A DNA stretch of 64,000 nucleotides from UBA7359 sp964523895 (GTDB lineage Bacteria; Pseudomonadota; Gammaproteobacteria; Eutrophobiales; Eutrophobiaceae): NCBI GenBank assembly GCA_964523895.1, contig CAZGBJ010000003.1, positions 1 to 64,000 on the forward strand. The letters run 5' to 3'. Every line of letters begins with the position of its first letter. The stretch's first letter is position 1. The notes beneath the pieces were generated by a model. The model saw only the letters and a list, made by a program, of their open reading frames with translations, had not been told where the DNA came from and searched no databases. Position numbers and translations under genes: made by a program. Of the stretch, positions 8,614-18,411 are shown piece after piece.

Positions 8614-11600
8614 CTAGAATATTTTATCGAAGATGTCTTTAATCACTTTCTCTTGAATATTCTCTGCAGGTTTTTTCGTTGTCGAACCAGCAGGCGCTGC
8701 CTCTTTCGCTTTACCACCGATTCCATCAAAGAGCTTGTCAATTACCGCTTTTTGAACAATGGTTGCTGCAATTGCGCCGACATCAGGCTGACAATTTTTT
8801 TCAACTAACTTACCTCTACATTTTATCGGTATCTCATGTCCACCTATGTTAAAGGTTTTTTCACCTTGCTCTACTCTTGTTTGATCAGCTTTCGCTATTA
8901 ACAAATATTTCCATGTTTCATCATGAAGATTTAGCAACATGCCTTTACCTGTCACACTAAAACCCGAACCCAACATTAATAAATCATGGTTATCTATTAT
9001 TCCATTATGGATATCGAGAGTCGCTGTTAACTTATCAAATTCTGTTTTTTCTCCTGGATCAGGTGTACCGAAATTTTTAGTTTCAATCATAATCTCTACC
9101 TGATGCAACACATTTTTTACATCGACACCAATCAATGTCCCTTTTTCAAATAAGATATTACCCTTGCCCGATAACGTGTTGCGTAATGTGTTTATATCCG
9201 CACCGCGTGAAGCTAAAGTCAAAGAAATATTAGCTAACCCTTTTGCACTGGCCGATCCAACAACATCATTTAATAAAGGTTCGACATCAACGCTTTTCAA
9301 ATTTGTATTCATGGTCAACTTCGGCGTTTTACCTGTCGCATCAAGATGAATATCGCCTGCATACGACCCTTGATATAACTTGGCATTTATCGGTGCTAAT
9401 TTAATATCGCCTTTATCCGCACGAATACTGAGTTCCATATCGGATAGTTTTGCATTAGAGATAACCATACTCCCCATAACAAAATCACCTTTTATCTTTA
9501 TAGCCTGTAATGTGTCAACCGGCAGTCCGGTTGCCGCGCTGACAGCAACTGCCTCAGGGGTAACTGGTTTAGCCTCGGTTTGAGGAGGTAAATATCGATC
9601 TGCATTTAACTTATCAACACCTAGACCAAACTCTATATCCAGAGGTGAGAGTCGTTTGATATTAATATCGCCCTGTAAGCGCGTGTCATCTAATTCAGCT
9701 CTCAGATCTTTTAGAACAAGACTAGATGCTGTACCGGAAAAAACACTCGCCACAGCTACGCGTTTTAATACGTTTGCATCGGCTGTCGTGGGCGCATCCA
9801 TATTTAACGTTTGCATTAACTTGCGTAAATCAAATGGTGCAACGGCAATCTGCCCTGAAATAGCCGGATCAGTTTTGTACTGTAATGCTTTAACACTGCC
9901 TTTAACATCAAGACCTAAGCCTGTGATTTGCAAACCACTAAGATTGAATATTTCTTTATCAAGATTAATTTCAGAATCCGCTTGAACAGTTAACTTAACC
10001 GGTGAATTAGGAATATTTTTACCCGAAAAAACTGCCTCAAGAGAGAATGGTTTTAGATGAAGATCGCTGGTATTACCGTTGATACCAGTATTAATATTAA
10101 TTGATTTTAATACCTGTGCTACATCACCGTAACCCAGTGCCGTTAATAATGATTTTGGATTTTGACTACTAACAACAAGCTTACCCTTCATGCTACCATT
10201 ACTTTCCTGGATGTTTTCACCTTTCAAATTACCATTCAATTTTAAACCTAAGGCATTAACATTTAGTGAAGGCAAGTTTACTTTTCCTGATGCAAGGTCT
10301 GTATCAAAACGTGTTTCAATACTAAAATCTTTTTTCTTTAATTTTCCCAGATCGTTTGCCAACGTGGGTAACTGACTCTCTCCACCTTGCATGCTTCCTG
10401 CAATTTGCATTATGAGAGGTAAATTAGGGCCTTGTGCTTTTAACTCCCCACTGACAGCAGGTGATTCTGAATTTATTTTTTTAGCTTTAAGATTTCCTGC
10501 TGCCGACATACCCAGTGCTTTAATCGACAAGGCAGGTATTGAAATCGTATTTGTCTTCGAGTCAGTATTAAATGTTGTTTCAATGGAAAATGTTTTTGAT
10601 GCTGAAGCAAGTTGTTTTGAAAGTGAAGCAACGTCCTTCTTTCCTATTCCCTTTAATCGCGCCGCTATCGAAATCAGTAGCGGAAGATCTTTACCATTGG
10701 TTTTGATTTCACCATTAATTTCCGGCACATCAGAATTAATTTGTTTGCCATTAATCTTACCTGTTGCCGTCATCCCTAGTGCATTGATAGACAAACTGGG
10801 AATAGCAACCATCCCGCTTTTCAAATCAATATCAAAATCTGTTTGTACATCAAATACCTTAGGCGCTGACACTAATTCTTTTGACAATGATTTTAAATCC
10901 TGACTACCTCCAACCATAAACTGCGACGCAATTTTAATTAATGCTGGCAGGTCTGCACCGCTGGCTTTTAATTTACCTTTAGCCGCTGGAGATTCTGAGC
11001 CGATATTTCGCGCATAGATTTCAGCATTAATCTTATTTCCAAGAAGCTGTATATCGATTTTATTAACATCAATATCATTTCTGTTCATATCCGCATTAAA
11101 CGAGGTACTGACATTAAATGTCTTGTCAGCCATTTTCGCCAATTGGCTCGCAAGCGGTTCAATTTCAACTATCTTGAGAAGTTGGGCCAAATCCTTTCCT
11201 ATAATATCAATATCACCTGCAACTTCAGGTTTGCCTGAAAGAATTTTTGCAGCATTAATTTGACCTTTAACCTGAGTATCAAACGCATTTAAATCTAGCG
11301 CATTAACTTGTGCTGTTCCTTTATCAAGATCAAGATTAATTTCAGAACTTAATTTGACCAGAGTCTCACCACCCGGTATTTTTTTACCTTTAACTTTTGC
11401 TTCTAACAACATTGGCTTTAAAACCAGAACGTCACCACTATCTTCGTAAGCAACCGTTCCCTTAAATTGAATTGCAGCAGACAGTGCCGGTTTTGAAGCG
11501 GAAGCATTTAAAGAGGCAGCAAGTTCTATCGGCTCACCAAACTTTAATTCACCCGTGCTGATATTCGCATTCGTAATTTTATACTCAACACCCTGTTGTT

Positions 11601-12099
11601 TATCCTCCCAATGAATATTGGCATCTTTAATATCAATACCACCCAGCACCAATGCAGCTAATGGCATCGCCTGCTCACTTGTTTCAGCTTTCTCTTGCGG
11701 TTTAATTAAATCATCCCAGTTAGTCACACCTTTATCATTTCGGGCAAGGTTTACTGTTGCGCCATGCAACACGAACGTATCCACTTCCAGTTCCTTTCGA
11801 AGTAGTGGTAAAAGTTTTACACGTGCTTTAACAGTCCTGGTTTTCAAAAATGCTTTATCACTAAAACCTTTGGCATTACTAATACTGATACCTTCAATAT
11901 CGAGTCCTAACCACGGGTAATAACTAAGATTGATGTCGCCATCAATGCGTATATCACGACCCATTTCTTCTTTTACTTTACTGGCAATCGTGCCTTTGTA
12001 ATCATTTGGATCGATGTAAAGCAGGGTAATTACGACGGCAGCAATCGCAAGAATTATTAATAAACCTGTGCCAAAAATTAATTTAAATAATAATTTCAT
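8614..12099 (-). CDS. asmA: AsmA-family envelope protein, expanded by internal tandem repeats
   Basis: AsmA-like proteins are inner-membrane-anchored periplasmic proteins linked to outer-membrane lipid homeostasis. This one has an N-terminal membrane helix (about residues 5-28), then the typical AsmA N-terminal block (LDIEGISISNAKGF, TNWDDLI), and a C-terminal AsmA domain (residues 900-1110, with LLMLGSGFSVTGKGML). It has 1161 residues against about 617 in E. coli AsmA. Much of the extra length is four tandem units of about 85-90 residues at 285-630 (DNA 10210-11247). Each unit has a pattern like SPxxxGxLKAxGxDLPxLI, then KxFxxxTxFxxD, then IPxLSIxALGMxAxGxxKxKxIN. It lies 16 bases after argH and 11 before mutY. 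Confidence 0.9.
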   Translation of the reverse strand: MKLLFKLIFGTGLLIILAIAAVVITLLYIDPNDYKGTIASKVKEEMGRDIRIDGDINLSYYPWLGLDIEGISISNAKGFSDKAFLKTRTVKARVKLLPLLRKELEVDTFVLHGATVNLARNDKGVTNWDDLIKPQEKAETSEQAMPLAALVLGGIDIKDANIHWEDKQQGVEYKITNANISTGELKFGEPIELAASLNASASKPALSAAIQFKGTVAYEDSGDVLVLKPMLLEAKVKGKKIPGGETLVKLSSEINLDLDKGTAQVNALDLNAFDTQVKGQINAAKILSGKPEVAGDIDIIGKDLAQLLKIVEIEPLASQLAKMADKTFNVSTSFNADMNRNDIDVNKIDIQLLGNKINAEIYARNIGSESPAAKGKLKASGADLPALIKIASQFMVGGSQDLKSLSKELVSAPKVFDVQTDFDIDLKSGMVAIPSLSINALGMTATGKINGKQINSDVPEINGEIKTNGKDLPLLISIAARLKGIGKKDVASLSKQLASASKTFSIETTFNTDSKTNTISIPALSIKALGMSAAGNLKAKKINSESPAVSGELKAQGPNLPLIMQIAGSMQGGESQLPTLANDLGKLKKKDFSIETRFDTDLASGKVNLPSLNVNALGLKLNGNLKGENIQESNGSMKGKLVVSSQNPKSLLTALGYGDVAQVLKSININTGINGNTSDLHLKPFSLEAVFSGKNIPNSPVKLTVQADSEINLDKEIFNLSGLQITGLGLDVKGSVKALQYKTDPAISGQIAVAPFDLRKLMQTLNMDAPTTADANVLKRVAVASVFSGTASSLVLKDLRAELDDTRLQGDINIKRLSPLDIEFGLGVDKLNADRYLPPQTEAKPVTPEAVAVSAATGLPVDTLQAIKIKGDFVMGSMVISNAKLSDMELSIRADKGDIKLAPINAKLYQGSYAGDIHLDATGKTPKLTMNTNLKSVDVEPLLNDVVGSASAKGLANISLTLASRGADINTLRNTLSGKGNILFEKGTLIGVDVKNVLHQVEIMIETKNFGTPDPGEKTEFDKLTATLDIHNGIIDNHDLLMLGSGFSVTGKGMLLNLHDETWKYLLIAKADQTRVEQGEKTFNIGGHEIPIKCRGKLVEKNCQPDVGAIAATIVQKAVIDKLFDGIGGKAKEAAPAGSTTKKPAENIQEKVIKDIFDKIF
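10210..11247 (-). repeat. Four tandem protein-level repeats inside asmA
   Basis: Residues 285-367, 368-455, 456-543 and 544-630 are successive diverged copies of one unit with a period of about 88 residues. The clearest shared blocks are LSIxALGM (units 2 and 3; LNVNALGL in unit 4), DLPALI/DLPLLI/NLPLIM, and FDVQTDFDID/FSIETTFNTD/FSIETRFDTD. The DNA copies have diverged, so the duplication is old or selected at protein level. Confidence 0.85.
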
Positions 12100-12115
12100 T
12101 CTGTTGATATCCGCA

Positions 12116-13507
12116 TCATTCGTTAATTTGTTTTTTGAGTCGCGCTATCGCCAACTTAACTTGTTCTGGCGCCGTACCTCCAACATGATTTCTGGCTGAA
12201 ACTGAACCTTCCAGTTCTAATATTGAAAACACATCATCTTTGATGACATCGCTAAATTGTTGAAGTTCAGGCAAGGACAATTCAGACAGGGTCTTGTTCT
12301 GTTGAATAGCAAATTGAACCGTCTTACCCACCACTTCATGCGCATCACGAAAAGCAAGGCCGTTAACAACTAAATAATCGGCAAGATCTGTCGCCGTCGC
12401 AAAACCTGACGCGGCCATTTGGTACATTGCCTCTCTATTGACCTTAATTGTTGGTATCAATCCAACATAGGCAATCAGACACATTTTTACCGTATCAATT
12501 GCATCAAACAGACTTTCCTTATCTTCCTGATTATCTCGGTTATAGGCTAAGGGTTGTCCTTTCATCAACGTTAGTAGCGCCATCAAATCACCATAAACCC
12601 GACCCGTCTTACCTCTAACCAATTCAGGAATATCCGGATTTTTCTTTTGCGGCATAATAGATGAGCCAGTACACCAGGCATCACCCATATCAATAAAGCC
12701 ATTCGCCTGTGACATCCAGAGTACCAACTCTTCAGAGAATCGGGACAAATGCATCATGATCAAACTCGCAGCGGCAGAAAATTCGATGGCGAAGTCCCTG
12801 TCACTGACTGAATCTAATGAATTTTGGGTCACACCATCAAAACCTAACTGTTCTGCGACGTACTCTCTATCAATGGGATAGCTGGTTCCTGCAAGCGCTG
12901 CTGCGCCTAGAGGCAAGATATTTAATCGTTTTCGGCAATCCTGAAGACGTGCTTTATCACGCAACAACATTTCAGCCCAGGCCAGTATATGGTGACCAAA
13001 TGTCACTGGCTGTGCTGATTGCATATGGGTAAAACCCGGCATAATTGCATCGGTGTGTTCAGAAGCAAGCGCTAATAAGGCGTTTAATACCTCATTCAGC
13101 TTTCCACAAATGAGGTCGATTTCATCACGACAATATAGTCGGATATCAGTTGCAACCTGATCGTTTCTCGATCTGCCAGTATGCAATTTTTTACCAACAT
13201 CACCAATTGACTCCACCAACACAGTCTCAATGTTCATATGAACATCTTCAAGCACAGTCGACCATTGAAATTGATTCGCATTGATATCAGTCTCAATTTT
13301 CTCCAGACCAGCAATAATCTGCTCACTTTCTTTTTTAGTAATAACGTTCACTTTTGCCAACATACGCACGTGAGCTATTGAGCCCATGATGTCATAATGA
13401 GCCAGGCGTTGATCATAGGAGACCGACTCTGTGAATATCTCAACAAATTTATCGGTTGGAGCCGTAAATCTTCCACCCCAGGGTTTTTCAGTATTATTTG
13501 AAGTCAT
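12116..13507 (-). CDS. argH: Argininosuccinate lyase
   Basis: Last step of arginine synthesis: cleaves argininosuccinate to arginine and fumarate. The 463 residues match the family length. The signature GSSIMPQKKNPD is present with the catalytic Ser, as is the HTGRSRNDQVATD block and the FTHMQSAQPVTFGHH segment. It is divergent from algZ with a gap of only 46 bases, the same neighbourhood as in Pseudomonas. Downstream on the same strand come asmA, mutY and yggX at short spacing. Confidence 0.97.
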   Translation of the reverse strand: MTSNNTEKPWGGRFTAPTDKFVEIFTESVSYDQRLAHYDIMGSIAHVRMLAKVNVITKKESEQIIAGLEKIETDINANQFQWSTVLEDVHMNIETVLVESIGDVGKKLHTGRSRNDQVATDIRLYCRDEIDLICGKLNEVLNALLALASEHTDAIMPGFTHMQSAQPVTFGHHILAWAEMLLRDKARLQDCRKRLNILPLGAAALAGTSYPIDREYVAEQLGFDGVTQNSLDSVSDRDFAIEFSAAASLIMMHLSRFSEELVLWMSQANGFIDMGDAWCTGSSIMPQKKNPDIPELVRGKTGRVYGDLMALLTLMKGQPLAYNRDNQEDKESLFDAIDTVKMCLIAYVGLIPTIKVNREAMYQMAASGFATATDLADYLVVNGLAFRDAHEVVGKTVQFAIQQNKTLSELSLPELQQFSDVIKDDVFSILELEGSVSARNHVGGTAPEQVKLAIARLKKQINE

Positions 13508-13553
13508 AACTCAATGATTGTATTTATTTTTCTACGGTCGATAGTATATACCC

Positions 13554-14606
13554 ATGCCAAAACTGAACAAACTAGATAAAACCAGCTTCCTGCCAAACTT
13601 TTGCAGCGCAGACGTCCTCTTTATCGTTGTTTTAAGTGCTGAATTACTCGCAATCGTCTTAACACTCGCGCTCCCCATCTATGCCCGAGATTCTCTGTTT
13701 GATCTGGCAATGAACTCTCTATTCATTCAATGGATTGCTTTAAGCTGTGTCGGCTTACTTTGTCTCCTCAGAAAAAATATCGCTACGCTCTCAGAAAGAC
13801 GCGCGGCAATTGTTAGTTACTTAATCATACTTTTAGTTGCATTTACTATTTCAGAATTGGCCTGGTGGTCATTGTATGTTTATCCAGATACAACAGTTCC
13901 TAATCGAGACTTACATCGACTTTTTCTGCTACGCTCAATGGGTATTTCAGCCATTGTCGGTGCTATTGTTTTGCGTTATCTCTATATTCAACATCAATGG
14001 CGAAAAAACATTGAAGCCGCAGCAATGTCCCGTTATCAAGCTTTACAATCCCGAATAAGACCTCATTTCCTGTTCAATTGCATGAATACCATTGCCAGCC
14101 TGACACGCAAAGCTCCCGAACTGGCGGAACAATCGGTTGAAGATTTGGCTGATTTATTTCGCGCAAGCTTATTAGAACCAACCGAACTTTATAAAATTTC
14201 TGAAGAATGGAAATTATGTCAGCATTATCTCCGTATAGAAGGACATCGTCTGGGCGATCGATTACAGATTAAATGGGATATTGATTCGTTACCAAAGGAT
14301 GCTTTACTGCCGCCGCTAAGCCTTCAACCCTTACTTGAAAACACTATTTACCATGGAATAGAACGATTGCCAGATGGCGGAACCATTCAAATCGCAGGTA
14401 AATTTGACGGCAGCACTCTTAATATAAATTTCACCAATCCTGTACCCCCTGCTAATATTGAAGACACGCATAAGGGCAATAAACATGCTCAAGATAATAT
14501 TCGTCAACGATTGAACACTATCTTTGGCGAAGACAGCCAGCTAATTATTAATAACATTGATGGACAATATTACGTAAAACTCACATTCCCTTACCGAACG
14601 CTATGA
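13554..14606 (+). CDS. algZ: LytS/AlgZ-family sensor histidine kinase
   Basis: Membrane sensor of a two-component pair with the LytTR regulator encoded next. The 350 residues begin with about four hydrophobic segments (residues 20-145) and end in a His_kinase (PF06580-type) domain. The phospho-acceptor block is RIRPHFLFNCMNTIASL. The ATP-binding domain has PPLSLQPLLENTIYHGIE (N box) and a GNKHAQDNIRQRL glycine-region equivalent. The stop overlaps the algR start (ATGA). AlgZ/AlgR controls surface traits such as type IV pili in Pseudomonas. Whether it does so here is not shown. Confidence 0.9.
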   Translation: MPKLNKLDKTSFLPNFCSADVLFIVVLSAELLAIVLTLALPIYARDSLFDLAMNSLFIQWIALSCVGLLCLLRKNIATLSERRAAIVSYLIILLVAFTISELAWWSLYVYPDTTVPNRDLHRLFLLRSMGISAIVGAIVLRYLYIQHQWRKNIEAAAMSRYQALQSRIRPHFLFNCMNTIASLTRKAPELAEQSVEDLADLFRASLLEPTELYKISEEWKLCQHYLRIEGHRLGDRLQIKWDIDSLPKDALLPPLSLQPLLENTIYHGIERLPDGGTIQIAGKFDGSTLNINFTNPVPPANIEDTHKGNKHAQDNIRQRLNTIFGEDSQLIINNIDGQYYVKLTFPYRTL

Positions 14607-15337
14607 AAATATTGATTGTTGATGATGAAGCATTAGCACGAGAAAGATTGCACGATCTTGTCATCGAGTTATATCCAGATGCTATCACTATTGAGGCTGC
14701 TAATGGGTTGGAAGCATTGGATAAGATAACTGAGCACTCGCCAGAAATTATTTTACTGGATATACGTATGCCTGGCATGGATGGGCTTGAGGTGGCGAAC
14801 CATTTATTACATCTAGAAACGCCACCAGCGATAGTCTTTACCACAGCCTATCAGGATCACGCCTTAAGCGCATTTGATGCAAATGCAGTTGATTATCTAA
14901 TTAAACCGATTCGTAAAGAGCGATTAAACACCGCCATAGAACGAGCAACCGTTGTTAGTCAATCTAAGCTGACATCTCTTAACGATACAGAAGAAATCAT
15001 TACTACACGTTCGCACCTTAGTGCCATGGTACAAGGGAATATTCGATTAATTTCAATAGATAGTATTTATTACCTTAAAGCAGATCAAAAATATGTCACT
15101 GCTGCCTGGCCGGGAGGAGAAATACTACTTGATGAATCCTTAGTCTCATTAGAAACTGAGTTTGCAGAATACTTCATTCGTATTCATCGAAATGCATTAG
15201 TTTCTATAAATTACATCCAGGGCTTATCTAAAAATGATGAAGGACAACAGGTCATTACATTATCAGATATGCCTATTGAATTAGCGGTTAGTCGACGACA
15301 CCTTTCTGATGTAAAAAAAGCGCTTAAACTACGTTAA
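14603..15337 (+). CDS. algR: LytTR-family response regulator AlgR
   Basis: Cytoplasmic response regulator, 244 residues. The receiver domain has Asp7/Asp8, the phospho-acceptor Asp53 in LLDIRMPGMDG, and Lys101. The C-terminal LytTR DNA-binding domain starts around residue 145 (SIYYLKADQKYVTA, then FIRIHRNALVSINYI). Start and stop codons overlap with algZ by 4 bases. The 3' end overlaps the convergent gshA by 14 bases. In Pseudomonas algR is followed by hemC. Here that neighbour is absent. Confidence 0.92.
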   Translation: MKILIVDDEALARERLHDLVIELYPDAITIEAANGLEALDKITEHSPEIILLDIRMPGMDGLEVANHLLHLETPPAIVFTTAYQDHALSAFDANAVDYLIKPIRKERLNTAIERATVVSQSKLTSLNDTEEIITTRSHLSAMVQGNIRLISIDSIYYLKADQKYVTAAWPGGEILLDESLVSLETEFAEYFIRIHRNALVSINYIQGLSKNDEGQQVITLSDMPIELAVSRRHLSDVKKALKLR

Positions 15338-16613
15338 TAATTTCACGCGTTGCGGCAAGCAAAGCTAGCCGTGCTATCACACCATAAGTATAAAAACGAT
15401 TTTGACGACAGTCAGACTCCTGACTTGGATCGGGCGAAATACAACAGTCATCAAAAGCTAATGGTTCAAAACGCATACCCGGTGCATTTAAATTCTGACT
15501 TGCTGAGCGTTTTTCGTGCACACGATAGAAACCACCTACGACTTGATGATCCACCATGTAGACAACAGGTTCTGCAACAGTATCCTCTTCTCCCCAGGTT
15601 TCGTGCGTATAGACTCCTTCCTGAATAATGACCTGACTCACTTTTTGACCTTCCTTTGTCGTTGCCATTTTTGTTCTTTCTTTACGATTCAATTCAGCAA
15701 TCTCTTCTGGGTTACGTATTGTCATCACTCCCATACCATAAGTCCCTGCATCAGCTTTTATCATAACAAATGGTTCACAATCTACATTGTGCTCATCGTA
15801 TTTAGAACGTATGCCATTTAATAAAGATTCAACATTTTTTGATAAACAATCAACGCCATCGCGCTTCATAAAATCAACTTCACCACAATTTCTGAACATG
15901 GGATCAATTAACCACGGGTCAATATCGATTAAGTCTGCAAACTCCTGTGCGACTTGTTGATAAAAAGTAAAGTGATTTGATTTTAGTCGCGAAGACCAAC
16001 CCAATCTCATTGGTGGCGTAATAATCTGTTCAATATCGTTTAATATTTCCGGTATGCCCGTAGCCAGATCATTATTTAATAGAATAAGATCTGGATTAAA
16101 ACCACTGACTAATGCACGGTTCTCTTCTCTATATATCGGTTCTAACAACACGGACTTTGAAGACTCAAGATCGATCCGGGCTGGAGCATCAATATCTTCC
16201 ATTAAGCTTCCAATCCGCGTTTCGAAACCCGCCTTTTCTATCATCATTTGAAGACTGGCAATATTTTCAAGATAGAATAAATTACGAGTATGGTTTTCAG
16301 GAATGATTAAAATTTTATCAATAGGTTGGTTAATACGCTCCACTGCCATCTGTATTGCTTGAAGACACAATGCTTCAAATGCCGGATTAAGGTTGTTAAA
16401 TCCGGCAGGAAACAAATTTGTATCGACGGGCGCTATTTTGTAACCCGCATTTCGTAAATCGACTGAGGCGTAAAATGGCACGTGTGTTTCACGCCAGGCA
16501 TTTCTGAACCAGGCTTCTATCGCTGCCTGTTTATCGAGCATTAAACGCTCCAGATTCTGGAAGGGCCCAGTTAAAGCGGTGGTTAAATGTGGAACTGTTG
16601 CGATTTCATTCAT
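15324..16613 (-). CDS. gshA: Glutamate-cysteine ligase, Acidithiobacillus-type GshA
   Basis: First step of glutathione synthesis: joins glutamate and cysteine using ATP. The 429-residue protein is not related in length or motifs to the E. coli GshA. It resembles the family first recognised in Acidithiobacillus ferrooxidans (TIGR02049-type), with segments such as VDTNLFPAGFNNL, FVMIKADAGTYGMGVMTI (ATP-grasp-like) and GGFYRVHEKRSASQNLNAPG. The gene is convergent with algR and their coding ends overlap by 14 bases. No gshB is in the window. Confidence 0.87.
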   Translation of the reverse strand: MNEIATVPHLTTALTGPFQNLERLMLDKQAAIEAWFRNAWRETHVPFYASVDLRNAGYKIAPVDTNLFPAGFNNLNPAFEALCLQAIQMAVERINQPIDKILIIPENHTRNLFYLENIASLQMMIEKAGFETRIGSLMEDIDAPARIDLESSKSVLLEPIYREENRALVSGFNPDLILLNNDLATGIPEILNDIEQIITPPMRLGWSSRLKSNHFTFYQQVAQEFADLIDIDPWLIDPMFRNCGEVDFMKRDGVDCLSKNVESLLNGIRSKYDEHNVDCEPFVMIKADAGTYGMGVMTIRNPEEIAELNRKERTKMATTKEGQKVSQVIIQEGVYTHETWGEEDTVAEPVVYMVDHQVVGGFYRVHEKRSASQNLNAPGMRFEPLAFDDCCISPDPSQESDCRQNRFYTYGVIARLALLAATREIINVV

Positions 16614-16682
16614 AATTATTGGATATGTTATATTTAGCCATCATTGTACATGCTGTCTATGACATATAGGGATTAAATAGCA

Positions 16683-17414
16683 TTAATTCAAGTCCCCCCA
16701 AAGCTGCTGGGCATTACTTAAGGCGCTAATGACCGCCGTTTCTGTTCTTAATATCCTCGGACCCAAGCTAACGGGAACATAGTCTCTTTCTATCGCTTGG
16801 CCCACTTCAAAATCACTAAATCCGCCTTCGGGTCCCACCATCAGTATTAGTTGATTATCTCCCACTGCAATTTCTGGCATCGTTTGTTGACTACCCGGAT
16901 GTAATAATAACCGTGTAGTTAACACATCTGGTGCCAGGCATTCACTAAACGAAACTGGATGCAGAAGTTGAGTTAAACGGTTTCTACCACATTGTTCTGT
17001 AGCATTGATAATTATGTTTTGCCAATGTGTCAGTTTATTTTGTACACGACTACCCTGTAACTTCACATTACTAAATTCAGACATAACAGGAACAATTTTA
17101 TTAACACCCAGTTCAACTGCTTTTTGAACGGAAAAATCCATATGTTGAGCTCGTGAAATTGCTAAACATAGAGTTATGTTTAATGATGATTCATTATTAA
17201 TTTTATGAGACGCTCTAATTTCTATCTCGGTATTTTTTTTTGTCAATTCAACAATTATCGAATCAAATTCATAACCAGAGTCATTAAATAATGTTATTGC
17301 GTCGCCGGAATGCATTCTAAGAACCTGAGTAAGGTGATGAACCTTGTCTCGTGGTAAAGAAACCGTTTCACCGGCTGACAATTTCAGATCAATATATAGT
17401 CGTGGGGTTCGCAT
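16683..17414 (-). CDS. rsmE: 16S rRNA (uracil1498-N3)-methyltransferase
   Basis: SPOUT-class enzyme that methylates U1498 of 16S rRNA. The 243 residues include the N-terminal PUA-like part (HHLTQVLRMHSGDAI) and the C-terminal knot with LMVGPEGGFSDFE and VSLGPRILRTETAVI, which bind SAM. It stands alone on the minus strand, 69 bases upstream of the gshA start. Confidence 0.95.
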   Translation of the reverse strand: MRTPRLYIDLKLSAGETVSLPRDKVHHLTQVLRMHSGDAITLFNDSGYEFDSIIVELTKKNTEIEIRASHKINNESSLNITLCLAISRAQHMDFSVQKAVELGVNKIVPVMSEFSNVKLQGSRVQNKLTHWQNIIINATEQCGRNRLTQLLHPVSFSECLAPDVLTTRLLLHPGSQQTMPEIAVGDNQLILMVGPEGGFSDFEVGQAIERDYVPVSLGPRILRTETAVISALSNAQQLWGDLN

Positions 17415-17486
17415 AATATTCTTTTAAATTTTATACCTGAAATCAGTTGAATAATGTCTATTTAAACAGGCATTCATCTTTCTGTT

Positions 17487-17948
17487 ATGATAATACATAT
17501 GATCAAAACTATAAAAAATTATTTTGAAGAATTACTGCAAGACAATTCTGAAAACAACGAATCGCATAAACATACAATTGAACTTGCCACCGCAGTATTA
17601 ATGATTGAAATAAGTTTGGCTGATGATCATATTCACGACGAAGAGCGTCGCGTAATAAAAGAACTACTACACAAGAATTTCGAGCTGAGTCAGAATGAAA
17701 TAAATGAACTAATAACGCTGGCGGAAGAAGAAGTTGATCACGCTGTCTCTTTATATGAATTTACACGACTTCTTAATGAGTCACTATCTATACCAGAAAA
17801 GGTCAATATTATCGAAAATTGTTGGCGAGTAGCATATGCTGACTCAGTTGTTGATAAATATGAAGAATATTATATTAGAAAAGTAGCGGACTTACTCTAC
17901 ATCGCCCACTCAGATTATATTAAATCTAAATTAAAAGCTGCTGAATAA
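17487..17948 (+). CDS. TerB-like acidic helical protein
   Basis: A 153-residue, strongly acidic, all-helical protein that fits the TerB/DjlA N-terminal family: ELATAVLMIEISLADDHIHDEE with paired Asp/Glu, then a second similar half (VAYADSVVDKYEEYYIRKVADLL). The acidic pairs may bind divalent metal in the family. The role in this organism is unknown, and tellurite resistance should not be assumed. A second ATG at 17499 gives a more ordinary start (MIKTIKNYFEEL). Neither has a clear ribosome binding site. It is convergent with rsd, 7 bases apart. Confidence 0.75.
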   Translation: MIIHMIKTIKNYFEELLQDNSENNESHKHTIELATAVLMIEISLADDHIHDEERRVIKELLHKNFELSQNEINELITLAEEEVDHAVSLYEFTRLLNESLSIPEKVNIIENCWRVAYADSVVDKYEEYYIRKVADLLYIAHSDYIKSKLKAAE

Positions 17949-17955
17949 GATACTG

Positions 17956-18411
17956 TCAGAATTTTGGTTCAAGTAACAACTGAATTAACTGATCTTCAAG
18001 CTCAATACGTGTCGTTAATTCTTCACCAAGCATTGATACATCTTCTGGAAAGTGAACGAGTTTCCTGTCCTCATTTCCCGAATTGTATTTTTCATCAAAT
18101 GCCAGAGCAATCTGTGTAGTCTGTTCAATTCGTGGATATATTTCCAAAGCAAGATCCGAAACCGCTTTTCGACGTTCCTTGCCTTCAGCTATGCGCTCAT
18201 AGAGACCAAAATGACCTGCAGCGATGTAATCAACCAATACCTGTACAAATTCTTCAAGATCAACGCCTAATTGATCTGGCTTATTTTTAGAACTATCTGA
18301 TGAGACTTGTAACAATAAAGACAATAGCTGATTCCGCTCTTTGAGCATATGTTGAATCAGTTCATTAGTGGCACCACGCCTCTCCTGAATTTCATTTAAC
18401 TGTTCTTTCAT
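17956..18411 (-). CDS. rsd: Rsd/AlgQ, anti-sigma-70 regulator
   Basis: Binds the housekeeping sigma factor and shifts RNA polymerase use, especially in slow growth. It is cytoplasmic, 151 residues (E. coli Rsd has 158). The family hallmark is the block DLEEFVQVLVDYIAAGHFGLYERI around residues 50-75, followed by ALAFDEKYN. The N-terminus is rich in charged helix (EQLNEIQERRGATNELIQHML). The gene stands alone, with a 340-base gap behind its start. Confidence 0.9.
   Translation of the reverse strand: MKEQLNEIQERRGATNELIQHMLKERNQLLSLLLQVSSDSSKNKPDQLGVDLEEFVQVLVDYIAAGHFGLYERIAEGKERRKAVSDLALEIYPRIEQTTQIALAFDEKYNSGNEDRKLVHFPEDVSMLGEELTTRIELEDQLIQLLLEPKF

Noticed and set aside
10391..10903. A 170-codon open frame on the plus strand inside asmA
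   Set aside because: It is antisense to a well-supported gene, its product is low in complexity and has no recognisable motif. It mirrors the asmA repeats.
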